Assembly: GCA_900095095.1 (NCBI GenBank)
Contig: FMBT01000298.1
Location: forward strand, 372,001 to 436,000
Reading direction: 5' to 3'
Source: Fragilariopsis cylindrus CCMP1102
Taxonomy: Eukaryota; Bacillariophyta; Bacillariophyceae; Bacillariales; Bacillariaceae
Length of the DNA stretch: 64,000 nucleotides
The notes beneath the pieces were generated by a model that was given only the letters and a program-made list of their open reading frames with translations, had not been told where the DNA came from and did not search any database. Positions within the stretch are counted from its first letter, which is position 1; the number at the start of each line of letters is the position of its first letter. Below are positions 12,401-22,031 of the stretch, piece after piece. A program made the translations under genes and the position numbers.

Positions 12401-13333
12401 ACCGATCAAAGCAAACTAACAGAGTATCGATCTCTAAGCTCCCGAGATCCGCTTGCATGTCTTGTAATGGCTACTGACGGCCAGGGAGGCAAGATTGCCT
12501 TTGTAGGTGGTCATGATGATGTTGTCCTAGCATACGGAATCAACTCAGCTTGTGCTGTTGCATCTATATATTCTCACCGAGATGCTGTCACTGGGATCGA
12601 CATGTTATATCGTCCTGCGCTTACGAAGCACTCAGCTTTGTGGCCAAAGAATGCGACTCACATTATGGTCAGTGGAAGTTGGGATGCTACCATCAAGGTG
12701 TGGTCTGTGGTAGTTGCCGATGGTGAAGCCGTATCAATCGATAGAGAACCATTAGCTGAACTATTCGATTGTGAGAGCCAGATTGTTAGTGTATCAGCTG
12801 TTGCTTGTCCAGATGACGGGGTCCTCGTAGTGGCTGGATCGGCGGATGGTAGTTTCTGTGTATGGAACTTGCATAGCAATGGAGTACAAGTGGTCATCCA
12901 CAAAGAACCAGCTCGACGAGGAGGCCCTTGCTCGGTTGTTAAATGGTCATCAGAAGGTGGACGATTGACTTTATTTGCTGGGTTTGCAACAGGAAAAGTT
13001 ACATCGTATTCACTTGTCGATGGCGCTATTCAAAAAGGGAGTGTTGCATCTGTAGGTGTTGCTGTGCAATCCATAGTGTATGCCGAGGGCATTCTTCTTG
13101 TTGGATGCTCGGATGGAGGGCTTCGTCTCATCCCAATTCGTGACGGAACATACTTCACATCTGATTTATCCCTTTGGCCTAAAGTGAATAACAAGTCATC
13201 ACCAGGCTTGACTAGTGTGAATATTTCTATAGCAGGGACGACAAAAGATGACTCCGGAAGGTGCGTCTGCTGCACGGGTGGTGAAGACGGTAGCATAGCT
13301 ATATTCGAAATCAAACGAGCTTCTGCGCATTAA
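9446..13333 (+). CDS. BEACH-WD40 protein, FAN (NSMAF)-like
   Basis: Two exons, 9446-10983 and 11152-13333, with a 168-bp GTAAGT...CAG intron inside the BEACH domain, give 1239 residues. Order: a GRAM/PH-like N-terminal region (about residues 130-350, LTKIEGRLHLCTKSLIFEPS) with a Gly/Ser-rich insert; a BEACH domain from about residue 400 (YDYLLLLNSAAGRS, YPVFPWIISDY, then across the splice YLVRSMPEHMLCLQNGKFD and FYNPNNDF); and C-terminal WD40 repeats from about residue 830 (SGSWDATIKVW, VAGSADGSFCVWN). GRAM-BEACH-WD40 with this spacing matches FAN/NSMAF. That protein couples receptors to neutral sphingomyelinase in animals. In protists a membrane-trafficking scaffold is the safer reading. A low-complexity acidic/Ser linker separates BEACH and WD40. 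Confidence 0.88.
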
Positions 13334-14066
13334 ACGGTAAATAACACGTAACTGCACAGCAAAATTTGAATATTTTTGGTTCGTAACTACTGTTCCCGTT
13401 ACCGGTTCGATCTCCTTGTAATCAATAATCAGCCACTGTACACAATTTTGATTGCATGCAAATGGGTCGATAAATTATCTATTAACATATTAGTATATCA
13501 AATTCAATTTAAAGTCTCATCACATTCGATGCTATCAGCAGGGTCTGATCTAGTTTGTAACTTAAAACACCAACCTCGTATATTGTGATACACTGGTAAA
13601 TGATTTGTAATACTAGTAGGAAAGAAGTTGCTGGCTTATATATTTAATATGCTATGTTACTAGCTAGATTTAAATATCCTCCTTTCCTCCTTACGTACTA
13701 AGTTACTGTTGAAAAAATCTTCACATAAAACCTGAATTAGGACTAAATACTTCCTCCAGCGAACGCAAACTTAGAGTGAGAATTAACCAACAACTTTCAA
13801 GGGCAAATGTAACGCTATTTGGAGAAAAGGAATTAAAATAAAATAAAAATTGGTCATTCGACTCGAATACACTCAATCTAATTGCTTCTATCGTATTAAA
13901 GTTGTCGACTAAAATCCCACTCTAAGTTTGCGTTCACTGGAGGAAGTATGTACCAAATATTGGACTCATTTGATTAAAATTGTTGAAAAGCATTCAATAG
14001 GAACAAAGTTTATATTTTTCAATAAAACGAGCACAAAAATTTCGAACACAAACTACCAACTTATTA
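13334..14066. other. Intergenic with one MITE
   Basis: AT-rich spacer between the BEACH and codanin genes. The only structure seen is the 197-bp inverted-repeat element at 13750-13946. Confidence 0.7.
13750..13946. mobile_element. Stowaway-like MITE (Tc1/mariner type), 197 bp
   Basis: Terminal inverted repeats of about 29 bp (13750-13778 and the reverse complement of 13918-13946) begin CTTCCTCCAGCGAACGCAAA and differ at one position. They are flanked by TA on both sides (13748-13749, 13947-13948), the target duplication of Tc1/mariner elements. The interior is AT-rich and non-coding. The CTTCCTCC end resembles the CTCCCTCC of Stowaway MITEs. It is non-autonomous and would need a transposase from elsewhere; none is in this window. 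Confidence 0.82.
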
Positions 14067-17000
14067 ATGATGGATCGTCCTAAAGACGACGTTAGATCGT
14101 CTGTGGAAATTGGGAACACGAACAAGAAATATCACGACGATAAGAAGATTGAATGCCCCTGCCACAATTTCACTGCCTTATCAAAGATTGTCGATATTCT
14201 TTCGTCCAAAGATCGTACCCCAACAGATGAATGTATAAATTGGCTCAATGGATCTACAGATGAAATTGCTATCCGTGATAGGAAGGTACTTTCCTGTGGA
14301 AAACGATTTCAATGTCGATATCGTTATGGAACATCATTTGCGATTCTCCGTGCTATCCGCGATGCATGTGCACCCTTTCAATTAAGATCATCAACAATAC
14401 CTCTCGCGACATCGACATCGATGATGACGACGACAACAATGACAATCCGACCTGCATCCAAAGAAATAAAACCCGTTGTCAGCTACGATTATTCCTTTCC
14501 ACCACTTGAAAAACATCCGGGAGTGTCGAATATTTTGATACCCCCCTCCCCAAAGAAAAGCCAATCTGACAGTCCTTTTGCTGCAACCGGTGACGTAGAA
14601 CAATCCGACTTGGTCATCAATACACTCCAAACGAGGAAAAAGAAACCAAAAAGACGGATTCAGCCTCAACTAGTAGTAGCAGCAGCAACAACGGTCAGTT
14701 CGGATACTTCCAATTCTATTTGGGAGTCAAAAGACACCAATCGACAAATCAAAAATAGTGAAGGGGATGTGTCTCATCAAAGTACTGCTGTCACGCAAGA
14801 AGAAATTGCACCAACAAAATCATCAGTAAACAATACCAAGGGTGACGTAGAACAATCCGCCATGGTTATCAACACACTCCAAACAAGAAAAAAGAAACCA
14901 AAACAACGGATCCGGCCTCAACTAGTAGTAGTAGCAGCAACAACGGCAACGGTCAGTTCAGATACTCCCAACTCTATTTGGGAGTCAAAAGATACCAATC
15001 GACCAAACGAAAGTAGTGAAGCGAATGTGTCTCATCAAAGTATTGAAGTCACGCATGAAAAAATTACACCAACAAAATCATCAGTAAACCATACCGAGGA
15101 AAGGATAGAACGGATGGATCGGCTTTTGGATATATATGTTGCTCTGATAAAAAATATGCTAGTTCCATCGACTATTTTGGAAATACATCTATTACTAGAA
15201 CTTCTATCGATCGATGTGAATTCAAAAAATCCACGAGAACAAGATTTACAGCAGAAGCAGCAACAAGAATCATCAAAAGATAATGATACTAATGATTCAA
15301 AGGGCTCGATACTGTTTTTCCAACCCATTTTTTCTTGTCCCGATCAGTGTATTCAATTTTCTAAAAGCGCATTAACGAAGTTGCAAAAAGGGCTATTGCA
15401 GCGACTAAGCCCATTCCTCATTAAATCATTACTCGACGACGAATCCTTTACTCGACGATGTCCTGCGATAGCGGAAAACTTAAAAATTTCCCTTGGTAAA
15501 ATCCCTGCTACCGAATACACACCACCAACACCTGAGTCGATCAGAGGAACCCACGCTATGTTTAACTTGCCTTTTGAACCAGATCGTGACAGTCGAAATA
15601 ATTTCAAAACAACGGCTGAAATAGCCATGTACCAAAATCGTGAAGTTAGTCGTGACGCATTCCTATCCCAACTTCGTTTGTTCATGACGGCAAAGAGCAA
15701 GGTATTCCTCCCCGAACAGGTCGATAAGGTCCGAGAATCGGCGCAGTATGAGTCTAGGAAAATTATCTATAGCATTTCGTCGCATAATTTGATGTGGTTT
15801 GCTCAATTTTTTTGTGACCTATTGCTACAAGTTGGACATTCCCCTGTAGAGGAAATGGATCAAGAGCTATTAAAGATTGTTGCTGACGATCGTGATAAAT
15901 TACAAAAACTTCACCAGCGTTTTTCCAAAAAGAATCCGTCTCGCTCATCTCAAACAAGAACGGGGTTTACAGCATCTACTACAACGACAACAGGTCGCAG
16001 GAGAAATAACAGCAACAATACGAAAAATTCCAAAGCACGCACAGATTCACCCCTCCAAGAAGCACTATCTTCTTATTTTCCAGGATATCAAGAATTCTTC
16101 TTCATTTTCCTCTACTCTGTGAACAGTTATAACTTTGGAATGCATCTATTACAGCAGATAGCCAAGAAAACTTGTGATTTGATTTTGAATCAATCTCCTT
16201 CTGGCTTTGAAAAACGCACGATGGACTTGGCACTTCTTGCTCGATTTCTTGGCTTTCTAGTCTTTTCACCGAATTGGCACGAGGAGAACATCGACGGGAA
16301 TAAACTGAAACCATTCATATGCTCGTATGACAGTGGACTTAAACTTCTTGAGTCCATTGGATTACCTGTATCCAAAATTGTCCAAGAGGCGTTAGAAGGT
16401 GGGTACACCTTTCTTGTCGTGCCTTGGGTTACGGAGCTACTGAAAATGAGTAAATGGGACACGATTTCACAGTCATCTATGACTTTCCGTCAAATCTTGG
16501 CTAATTTGAGACTCATCCAGAGCATCACTTCATCAGATGAAAACATGGCGTCAGGGTCCAGCATGCAACTAGTGTCCTTTCACCTCGAGACTTTTTTCAA
16601 CGAAACTTTTTCACTTCCAAAATTAACATCATTGCCTGATGCAACCCTCCCAAGACTTTCTCGAGTAATACCAGACTCTCTAGATAATCAAAAAATTAGA
16701 CTTAGTACTGCAGCAATTTATGCTTCCAGTCCGTATATGGAGGATCTCAGCGACATGATTATGCACTCAAATAGTTCGACTCGTCAGCCGGTGAAGACAC
16801 CAAGCACAAAACCAAAAAAGTTGAGACCATCAATTGTGAGCACTACTGTAGGCATCGAAGCACGATCTTATCTTGGAGTAGAGTCACCCTCTTTCGGGAA
16901 TGCCACATCTCCTTTGAGAAATAGATCCTGGTTGGGATTACCTTCTGACAACACGCTTGATGGAAAGAGACTCCATACTCTAAATAAACTGACAGAGGGA

Positions 17001-17942
17001 TTCTTTCATCAGCATCGTGACCTGAAGGAAATTTGTGACTTTACCGTCGAACAGACCATCAAGACTCTTTCGATAAAAGAAATAAATGTATTCGTAATGA
17101 ATGCTTTCGAAGAGCACAGCATTGGAGTCGAATCGACTGGAAGGGAAATCGAAGATACTCAATTTAGAGCTTTTCAGTTGTCTCAAGATTTTCTTCGAAA
17201 CAAGCTTCGCGACAAATTGGAAAGAAGTCTTGAATTATTCTGCCCTCCTAATGCTCAGCATAGAGTCATTGGTATTGCAGTCAACTTATCAACAGATCGC
17301 GGAATGAACTCCAGTCAGGTAGCGATTCGTGATCTAGTATTTTCTTCTACTAAGATCATTTTGAAGGAATTGGAAAGCAAGACAAAAGCGCCGAACTGTA
17401 AAAAAGACGAGAGAAAGCAAACAGAAGACGCGATCGAAGCTTGCACGTCATCGATTAGAAATCTTCAAAATACTTTCCTTTCAACGCCGGACTCTAATAG
17501 CAAAATTGGACTCATACAGGAAGCTCTGAATTGTGTGGAGGTTCTAACAAAGCTATATAATATTCCGTCAGAAAAATTGTTACGAGATTTCTTTGTGCTT
17601 ATCATCGATCTAGATGGGGTTGCCGAATCTATTATACATGAGGCGATACAATCCGATACTTCCGAGTCGTGGATTATGCTTGTCACTTTGTTCCGCTTAC
17701 TTTCAAGTATATCTTTAATTTCTGGCTATTGGAGGACTAGCATTCCCGACTTGTTTGGAGAAGATTACATTCATTTACTGTCGAATTGTGAACCGCAATC
17801 GCCGAATGAAAAGAAGATGCTGCTTGAACAACTTGCTGAATTAACAGAACGAAGGAAATCTTCTTACATCATTGGAAAGAAAGAAAATAACAGATCAACA
17901 TATGTAGGTATCATCGATCCGGTTGCGATCCAGTTTCAATGA
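14067..17942 (+). CDS. CDAN1: Codanin-1 homologue
   Basis: A single exon of 1291 codons. The diagnostic region near residues 496-540 (FNLPFEPDRDSRNNF, YQNREVSRDAFLSQLR) and the long alpha-helical C-terminal half (for example YQEFFFIFLYSVNSYNFGMH, LGFLVFSPNWHE) match codanin-1. Animal codanin-1 binds the histone chaperone ASF1 and holds H3-H4 in the cytoplasm. The same role here is inference from homology. The N-terminal third is low complexity and contains an in-frame tandem duplication of 84-85 residues (14589-15095). The start at 14067 is followed by a second ATG, and either could be used. The 3' end lies 290 bp from the convergent membrane-protein gene. Confidence 0.8.
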   Translation: MMDRPKDDVRSSVEIGNTNKKYHDDKKIECPCHNFTALSKIVDILSSKDRTPTDECINWLNGSTDEIAIRDRKVLSCGKRFQCRYRYGTSFAILRAIRDACAPFQLRSSTIPLATSTSMMTTTTMTIRPASKEIKPVVSYDYSFPPLEKHPGVSNILIPPSPKKSQSDSPFAATGDVEQSDLVINTLQTRKKKPKRRIQPQLVVAAATTVSSDTSNSIWESKDTNRQIKNSEGDVSHQSTAVTQEEIAPTKSSVNNTKGDVEQSAMVINTLQTRKKKPKQRIRPQLVVVAATTATVSSDTPNSIWESKDTNRPNESSEANVSHQSIEVTHEKITPTKSSVNHTEERIERMDRLLDIYVALIKNMLVPSTILEIHLLLELLSIDVNSKNPREQDLQQKQQQESSKDNDTNDSKGSILFFQPIFSCPDQCIQFSKSALTKLQKGLLQRLSPFLIKSLLDDESFTRRCPAIAENLKISLGKIPATEYTPPTPESIRGTHAMFNLPFEPDRDSRNNFKTTAEIAMYQNREVSRDAFLSQLRLFMTAKSKVFLPEQVDKVRESAQYESRKIIYSISSHNLMWFAQFFCDLLLQVGHSPVEEMDQELLKIVADDRDKLQKLHQRFSKKNPSRSSQTRTGFTASTTTTTGRRRNNSNNTKNSKARTDSPLQEALSSYFPGYQEFFFIFLYSVNSYNFGMHLLQQIAKKTCDLILNQSPSGFEKRTMDLALLARFLGFLVFSPNWHEENIDGNKLKPFICSYDSGLKLLESIGLPVSKIVQEALEGGYTFLVVPWVTELLKMSKWDTISQSSMTFRQILANLRLIQSITSSDENMASGSSMQLVSFHLETFFNETFSLPKLTSLPDATLPRLSRVIPDSLDNQKIRLSTAAIYASSPYMEDLSDMIMHSNSSTRQPVKTPSTKPKKLRPSIVSTTVGIEARSYLGVESPSFGNATSPLRNRSWLGLPSDNTLDGKRLHTLNKLTEGFFHQHRDLKEICDFTVEQTIKTLSIKEINVFVMNAFEEHSIGVESTGREIEDTQFRAFQLSQDFLRNKLRDKLERSLELFCPPNAQHRVIGIAVNLSTDRGMNSSQVAIRDLVFSSTKIILKELESKTKAPNCKKDERKQTEDAIEACTSSIRNLQNTFLSTPDSNSKIGLIQEALNCVEVLTKLYNIPSEKLLRDFFVLIIDLDGVAESIIHEAIQSDTSESWIMLVTLFRLLSSISLISGYWRTSIPDLFGEDYIHLLSNCEPQSPNEKKMLLEQLAELTERRKSSYIIGKKENNRSTYVGIIDPVAIQFQ
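14589..15095 (+). repeat. In-frame tandem duplication inside the codanin gene
   Basis: Unit 1 is 14589-14840 (84 codons) and unit 2 is 14841-15095 (85 codons). Both begin GDVEQS and contain VINTLQTRKKKPK, NSIWESKDTNR and TKSSVN. They are about 80% identical by eye at protein level. Both copies keep a basic cluster that could act as a nuclear signal. Confidence 0.93.
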
Positions 17943-18230
17943 CAGAATCGATTTATGGCACGAGAACGAATGTATAAGAATGAAATAGACACTCGATAGC
18001 ACGAAAAGATAAAACAAAAAAACAATAATAGTAAAGCTGTTCGAATTTTTTAAACAATAAATTACAGTAGTTGTTTTAAGATATAAATTTCGGGACAGGT
18101 TATCACAGGCGTATGGGTTTAATAATGGGAACTGATAGTCGTTGTCTTGTTCGACAACCATAATCGGTATGGCGTTTGCCTTGTTCGACAATCAAAGTCG
18201 TAGTGTACTTGGCTTCTTAGAAGTCATTGA

Positions 18231-18875
18231 TTAACAGCAATCACCACAGCACACCTTTTCGCGGGCATAGGTCTCGCGAGACATGACACCATTTTGTAAA
18301 TCTCTATAGAACATTACATGTGGGTATAAGAAAAGGACTGAAACAATTAAGCCGATGAAGTCCATGAACAAAACAACGCTGAGAATTGCTTCGATACCAA
18401 ACCAAACAGTTGCAACGAGGACGAACATCTTCCTAAATTTCAATGCTCCGTAAATACCAAGGGCATTAGAGATAATTCCTACCACAAATGCTGCGATCAT
18501 GACACCAAATCTTTCGAACCCAGGCCTATCCATCGCCTGTGGGGCCAAAGAAATCAGACCTAAACCAGCGAATGCAAGTGACATTACGTTCACAACAAGA
18601 CATGCTGTTCTTGTGTCACAGCAAACGAAACTGTTGAAAGAAGTATGGTGGTGACCAGGAGGGGGAAAAAGATATAAACGATGAGTTCCATTACTACGTT
18701 TAATATGTATGTAGACACGTTAAAATTCCGCAATCATAATTGTTCCTTACCAACAAGTGTGGCCGCGTTTGGCAGGTTGTTCGCCATACTCATGCTGGAC
18801 GTAATCAGCATCTCCCTTAGAGACCTCTGGAGAATGCGAAGGAGTTAGGTTTGTTTCTTTGCCGTTCGGATCCAT
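18231..18875 (-). CDS. Small multi-pass membrane protein, intact paralogue of the 4-kb gene
   Basis: Two exons on the minus strand, 18875-18751 and 18630-18231, with a 120-bp GTAAGG...CAG intron in phase 2, give 174 residues. The N-terminal 40 residues are soluble. After the splice comes CCDTRTACLVVN, then about four hydrophobic segments (VMSLAFAGLGLISL, FGVMIAAFVVGIIS, VLVATVWFGIEAIL, LIVSVLFLYPHVMF) and the tail NGVMSRETYAREKVCCGDCC. Layout, intron phase and tail match the gene at 3989-4689. Unlike that copy, this one reads through without a frame problem. No named family is recognised. A lipid-modified cysteine tail at a membrane is plausible but unproven. Confidence 0.75.
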
Positions 18876-19870
18876 ATTTATATTCGTATGTTTGATTTTG
18901 ATTAGTTTATGATGATGTGATTATATGAAGACACTTTTTGTGAGATGTACAGATCTACCGTATGATCACAATAAGCTGGCGATCAAAGAAAGCTACTTTT
19001 TGAATTAATTTTTGAGCCAAAACAAATGTGAGCAGCTCGATCCGTTGAATAATAGGGCATATCAAAAATCCTCCTAAATACACGTGTTCGATTTGAATCT
19101 ACTAAAATACGGCGCACCAAAAAATGTTTAGAGATTCTTTCTTTTTTGTTCTCAAAACAACAAATTTTACTGTTAGAGTTGGCAGTGTATGGCATGAACT
19201 CTTTATCTATGCCTATTCAGTGTTGAGTTCTCAACTTGAGGTGTGTGCCGGCAATCCTATGCAAAAGTCAGGGAATGTGTTAGTGTGAGAGCTAGTGGTT
19301 CATTTATGCTTAGCCATGAGACATACCAACAATAATAGTGATCAATATGCATTTAAGTTTATTCTAATTGTCAAAGAACATGTTACAATCAATCCTTTCA
19401 TTTTGAATCCCACACAACTAAATGCGCTGAGTTCTTCAATTTCAGATGGTCCTTTTCCCATCCTAATAATCTACTTCTTTTAGAAGCAGTAATTGCATCA
19501 TCATTATAACCAGCTTGGTCCATATCTTTTCTTTTCTTGGTGGGGTTTTACATAGTAGTATTAGTAGTAGTGGTAGCAGTAGATATTAGTAAGCCAATCT
19601 AGCAGTAACAGTAGTAGTAGACAAAGAAAAGAACACCCAGTGTCAAATTGACAATTCTATACGTTAGTAGGATCAGCACAAACTCCAGCGTAGATGAATA
19701 AACTTCAATGTCCAAAGGGGGGGTAGAAGGGGCTACAATCCCTCCCAAAGCAAGAGCTATGGCTGGTCCAACAGAGAAAACATACCGGCACCACAAATTG
19801 TAGCTCCTACTGGGTGCTTGTTATACAATAATAACAGTTCTTTATTCCCATGAGGGCATAATAACTACCA

Positions 19871-19950
19871 CACCATAAAGTTTCCTTCTTCCTTTTCCCC
19901 CAACAAATAACACCATAAAGTTTCCTTCTTCCTTTTCCCCCAACAAATAA
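19871..19950. repeat. Perfect 40-bp tandem duplication
   Basis: 19871-19910 and 19911-19950 are identical, each starting 'caccataaagtttccttctt'. It looks recent and is non-coding. Confidence 0.95.
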
Positions 19951-20134
19951 TAATGTACTTTTCTGCTAATAATATTTAATATAATGGTACAACAAAAGCG
20001 ATTTCACATTGTTTTTCAGTCCCGCAGAAAGCATAAAATTGGCGTACTACAGTAGTCCGACGCAAGATTCGGCGATTAAAAACCGCGCGCCTATGTAATT
20101 TTTATGACATGTGCTGATTTTCCTAAGTAAATAA

Positions 20135-20174
20135 TTGAAGAGTCAAAAGTACAATTGTACATTTGACTCTTCAA
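20135..20174. repeat. 40-bp near-perfect palindrome
   Basis: Arms 'ttgaagagtcaaa' and 'tttgactcttcaa' flank the self-complementary centre 'gtacaattgtac', with one A/A mismatch on each side of the centre. It has no loop, so it would form a cruciform or a long hairpin. It encloses GAGTCA, one base off an AP-1/GCN4 half-site pair, so a paired bZIP site is possible. Confidence 0.9.
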
Positions 20175-21170
20175 ATATACACGGAAACGATAGTAGTGAT
20201 TGATTCTATTTTAATTGATAATTTATACGTTCTATCTACTAGTAGTGGGACAGTCAAGAAAAGAAGTACAAACAGATCCGAACCTCGTGCCAAAGAGAAG
20301 GCACTTCGGATTACAGTACTTGATACGGAACGGCAGCCAAGAAAAGAAACGAAAAAAGCATCGGTTAGAATAGAATTTTAAATTGCTCACGAAAGCTCGC
20401 AACACGGAATAAGAATGAAGACAACAGGATCAGCAACCGAGGATGCCGCAGCGGTTCAATTATCAAACAAGAGGAAGCAATCCCATGGTTAAATACGCGA
20501 AAAGCAATACAAACAACAATAGACCGTAACAACGGAAATGATAACAATAACAATAACAATTACACACCAGCGTAAAAAACAATTAGAACAGACGCATTGG
20601 ACAAAATCATCTCCAGAGAGCCAGGGATCCAGGGCAATCAACAGCGCCATTGTCAGATCAGAAGCATTCCATTTGAAGAATAAAGCTCTAAATACAATTT
20701 TTAAACAAACGACGACGACGACGACACTAATCAAAAAATGAAGAATCAATCGATTTAGGACCAAAAGCAACTCAAGAATACCAGAAAAGTTATACAATCA
20801 TTCAGTAGTACAGTCAACATCATACAGACACAACAACAGAACTTTAAAATGGTGAGAAAGCTTGGAAGTGAGGAATACCATGGTCAATTTGATTTATTGT
20901 GCTTTTTTATTTGGTTAAAATGAAATTATGACGATTGAATTATGTACTACTAGTAATAACGCGTAAAAGGATTATTACTGCAAAAACACTCGTACAATGA
21001 AAATAACACGTACTAAAAGCACGGGAAGACTCAAAATTTCGATCGTATTTGTTATGTATAGGCGAACCGTCGCGGGATCCGAAATTTTGAAACTAGTGAA
21101 TCAATGCACCGTCTAAGTACCAAAATATAAACGCGACTAAATTCTCTAAATAAATTGAATGAGACAATAT

Positions 21171-21249
21171 ACAAGTCTAAGTAATCAGGAGAGGCATGAT
21201 ACAATTATCTAAGTAATCAGGAGAGGCAGAGTACAATTATCTAAGTAAT
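21171..21249. repeat. 32-bp tandem repeat, about 2.5 copies
   Basis: Copies at 21171-21200, 21201-21232 and a partial one at 21233-21249 share 'ctaagtaatcaggagaggca'. Non-coding. Confidence 0.85.
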
Positions 21250-21673
21250 AAATATTAGTTAACAATTTTATATGTGTTTCGATTGAATGATCAAAAGTAC
21301 AATTTTTTGGCACGTGCTCAGGGATGTGCTTTTTTTGCAACACGAACATAAAAAAATGCCACGAAACTCAGAATTGAATTTTGCGACGAACGTGTAACCC
21401 ACCTTATCTAGTCGACAGACTACATTTCTATCCCATCTTTCCTAATCTTTTCACAACTCGTAACAAAGGAAAGACTCGCCATCATACTGTAATTTTCCTC
21501 GTCTTCAGGGGGCGAAAATAAGCCGCCCTTCAGACTCGAAAAACAACAGTATAATCACTCTTCTTTCCTTTTTGTTACTCGTCGTTCGGCGCAACTCGTT
21601 TTTATAGCATGCACTCGTCTCCGACTCGCACGTGCTAAAAACTCGTCGCGCGGATCAGTAAAGACGTCATACA

Positions 21674-21678
21674 TATAG
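21674..21678. repeat. Target-site duplication TATAG, left copy
   Basis: TATAG lies directly before the 5' LTR and again directly after the 3' LTR at 28389-28393. This is the 5-bp duplication expected from a copia-type integrase. Confidence 0.92.
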
Positions 21679-21941
21679 TGTTGGGGACTGAATTAGTTCC
21701 TACTAAATACTACGTTACTAAAATTTGATACCACGTTACTAAAATCCATATCATATCACAGCCTCACTATTCGTGTACTGTTGATACAGTAACAAAGCAT
21801 ATCGTATCATTGCAAGGATATCTACTTGATATCATTGTTATTTATAAACTTAACATTATAAGAGAATTTTACTTATTTCTTTTATTAACTGCTTCTAGTT
21901 ATTCTATGCATTTAGCACGTAGATTAGCTTAGATTATAACA
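21679..21941 (+). repeat. 5' LTR, 263 bp
   Basis: Begins TGTTGGGGACTG and ends ATTATAACA. Same length as, and by eye identical to, the 3' copy. It should carry the element's promoter and polyadenylation signals. Confidence 0.95.
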
Positions 21942-22031
21942 TTTATAAATAACAATCGGAACAGATATACGATAGAGGAAACCATCGAACAAGTTTGTTG
22001 AACACATTATTCCTACAACAAGGTCAACATA

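Larger units (their letters stand above)
18876..21673. other. Gene-poor stretch upstream of the retrotransposon
   Basis: No firm gene. It contains a perfect 40-bp tandem duplication, a 40-bp palindrome and a 32-bp tandem repeat, each listed separately. Between about 20400 and 20760 short Asn/Lys-rich coding-like pieces in changing frames (for example EEAIPWLNTRKAIQTT) may be a decayed or unspliced gene. I cannot identify it. Confidence 0.45.

Noticed and set aside
13376-13430. GGTTCGATCTCC-like string as a tRNA T-arm
   Set aside because: No acceptor, D- or anticodon arm can be folded around it.
21942-21975. tRNA primer site for the retrotransposon
   Set aside because: The sequence after the 5' LTR does not match the 3' end or the anticodon half of the initiator tRNA found here, and I could not match another tRNA by eye.
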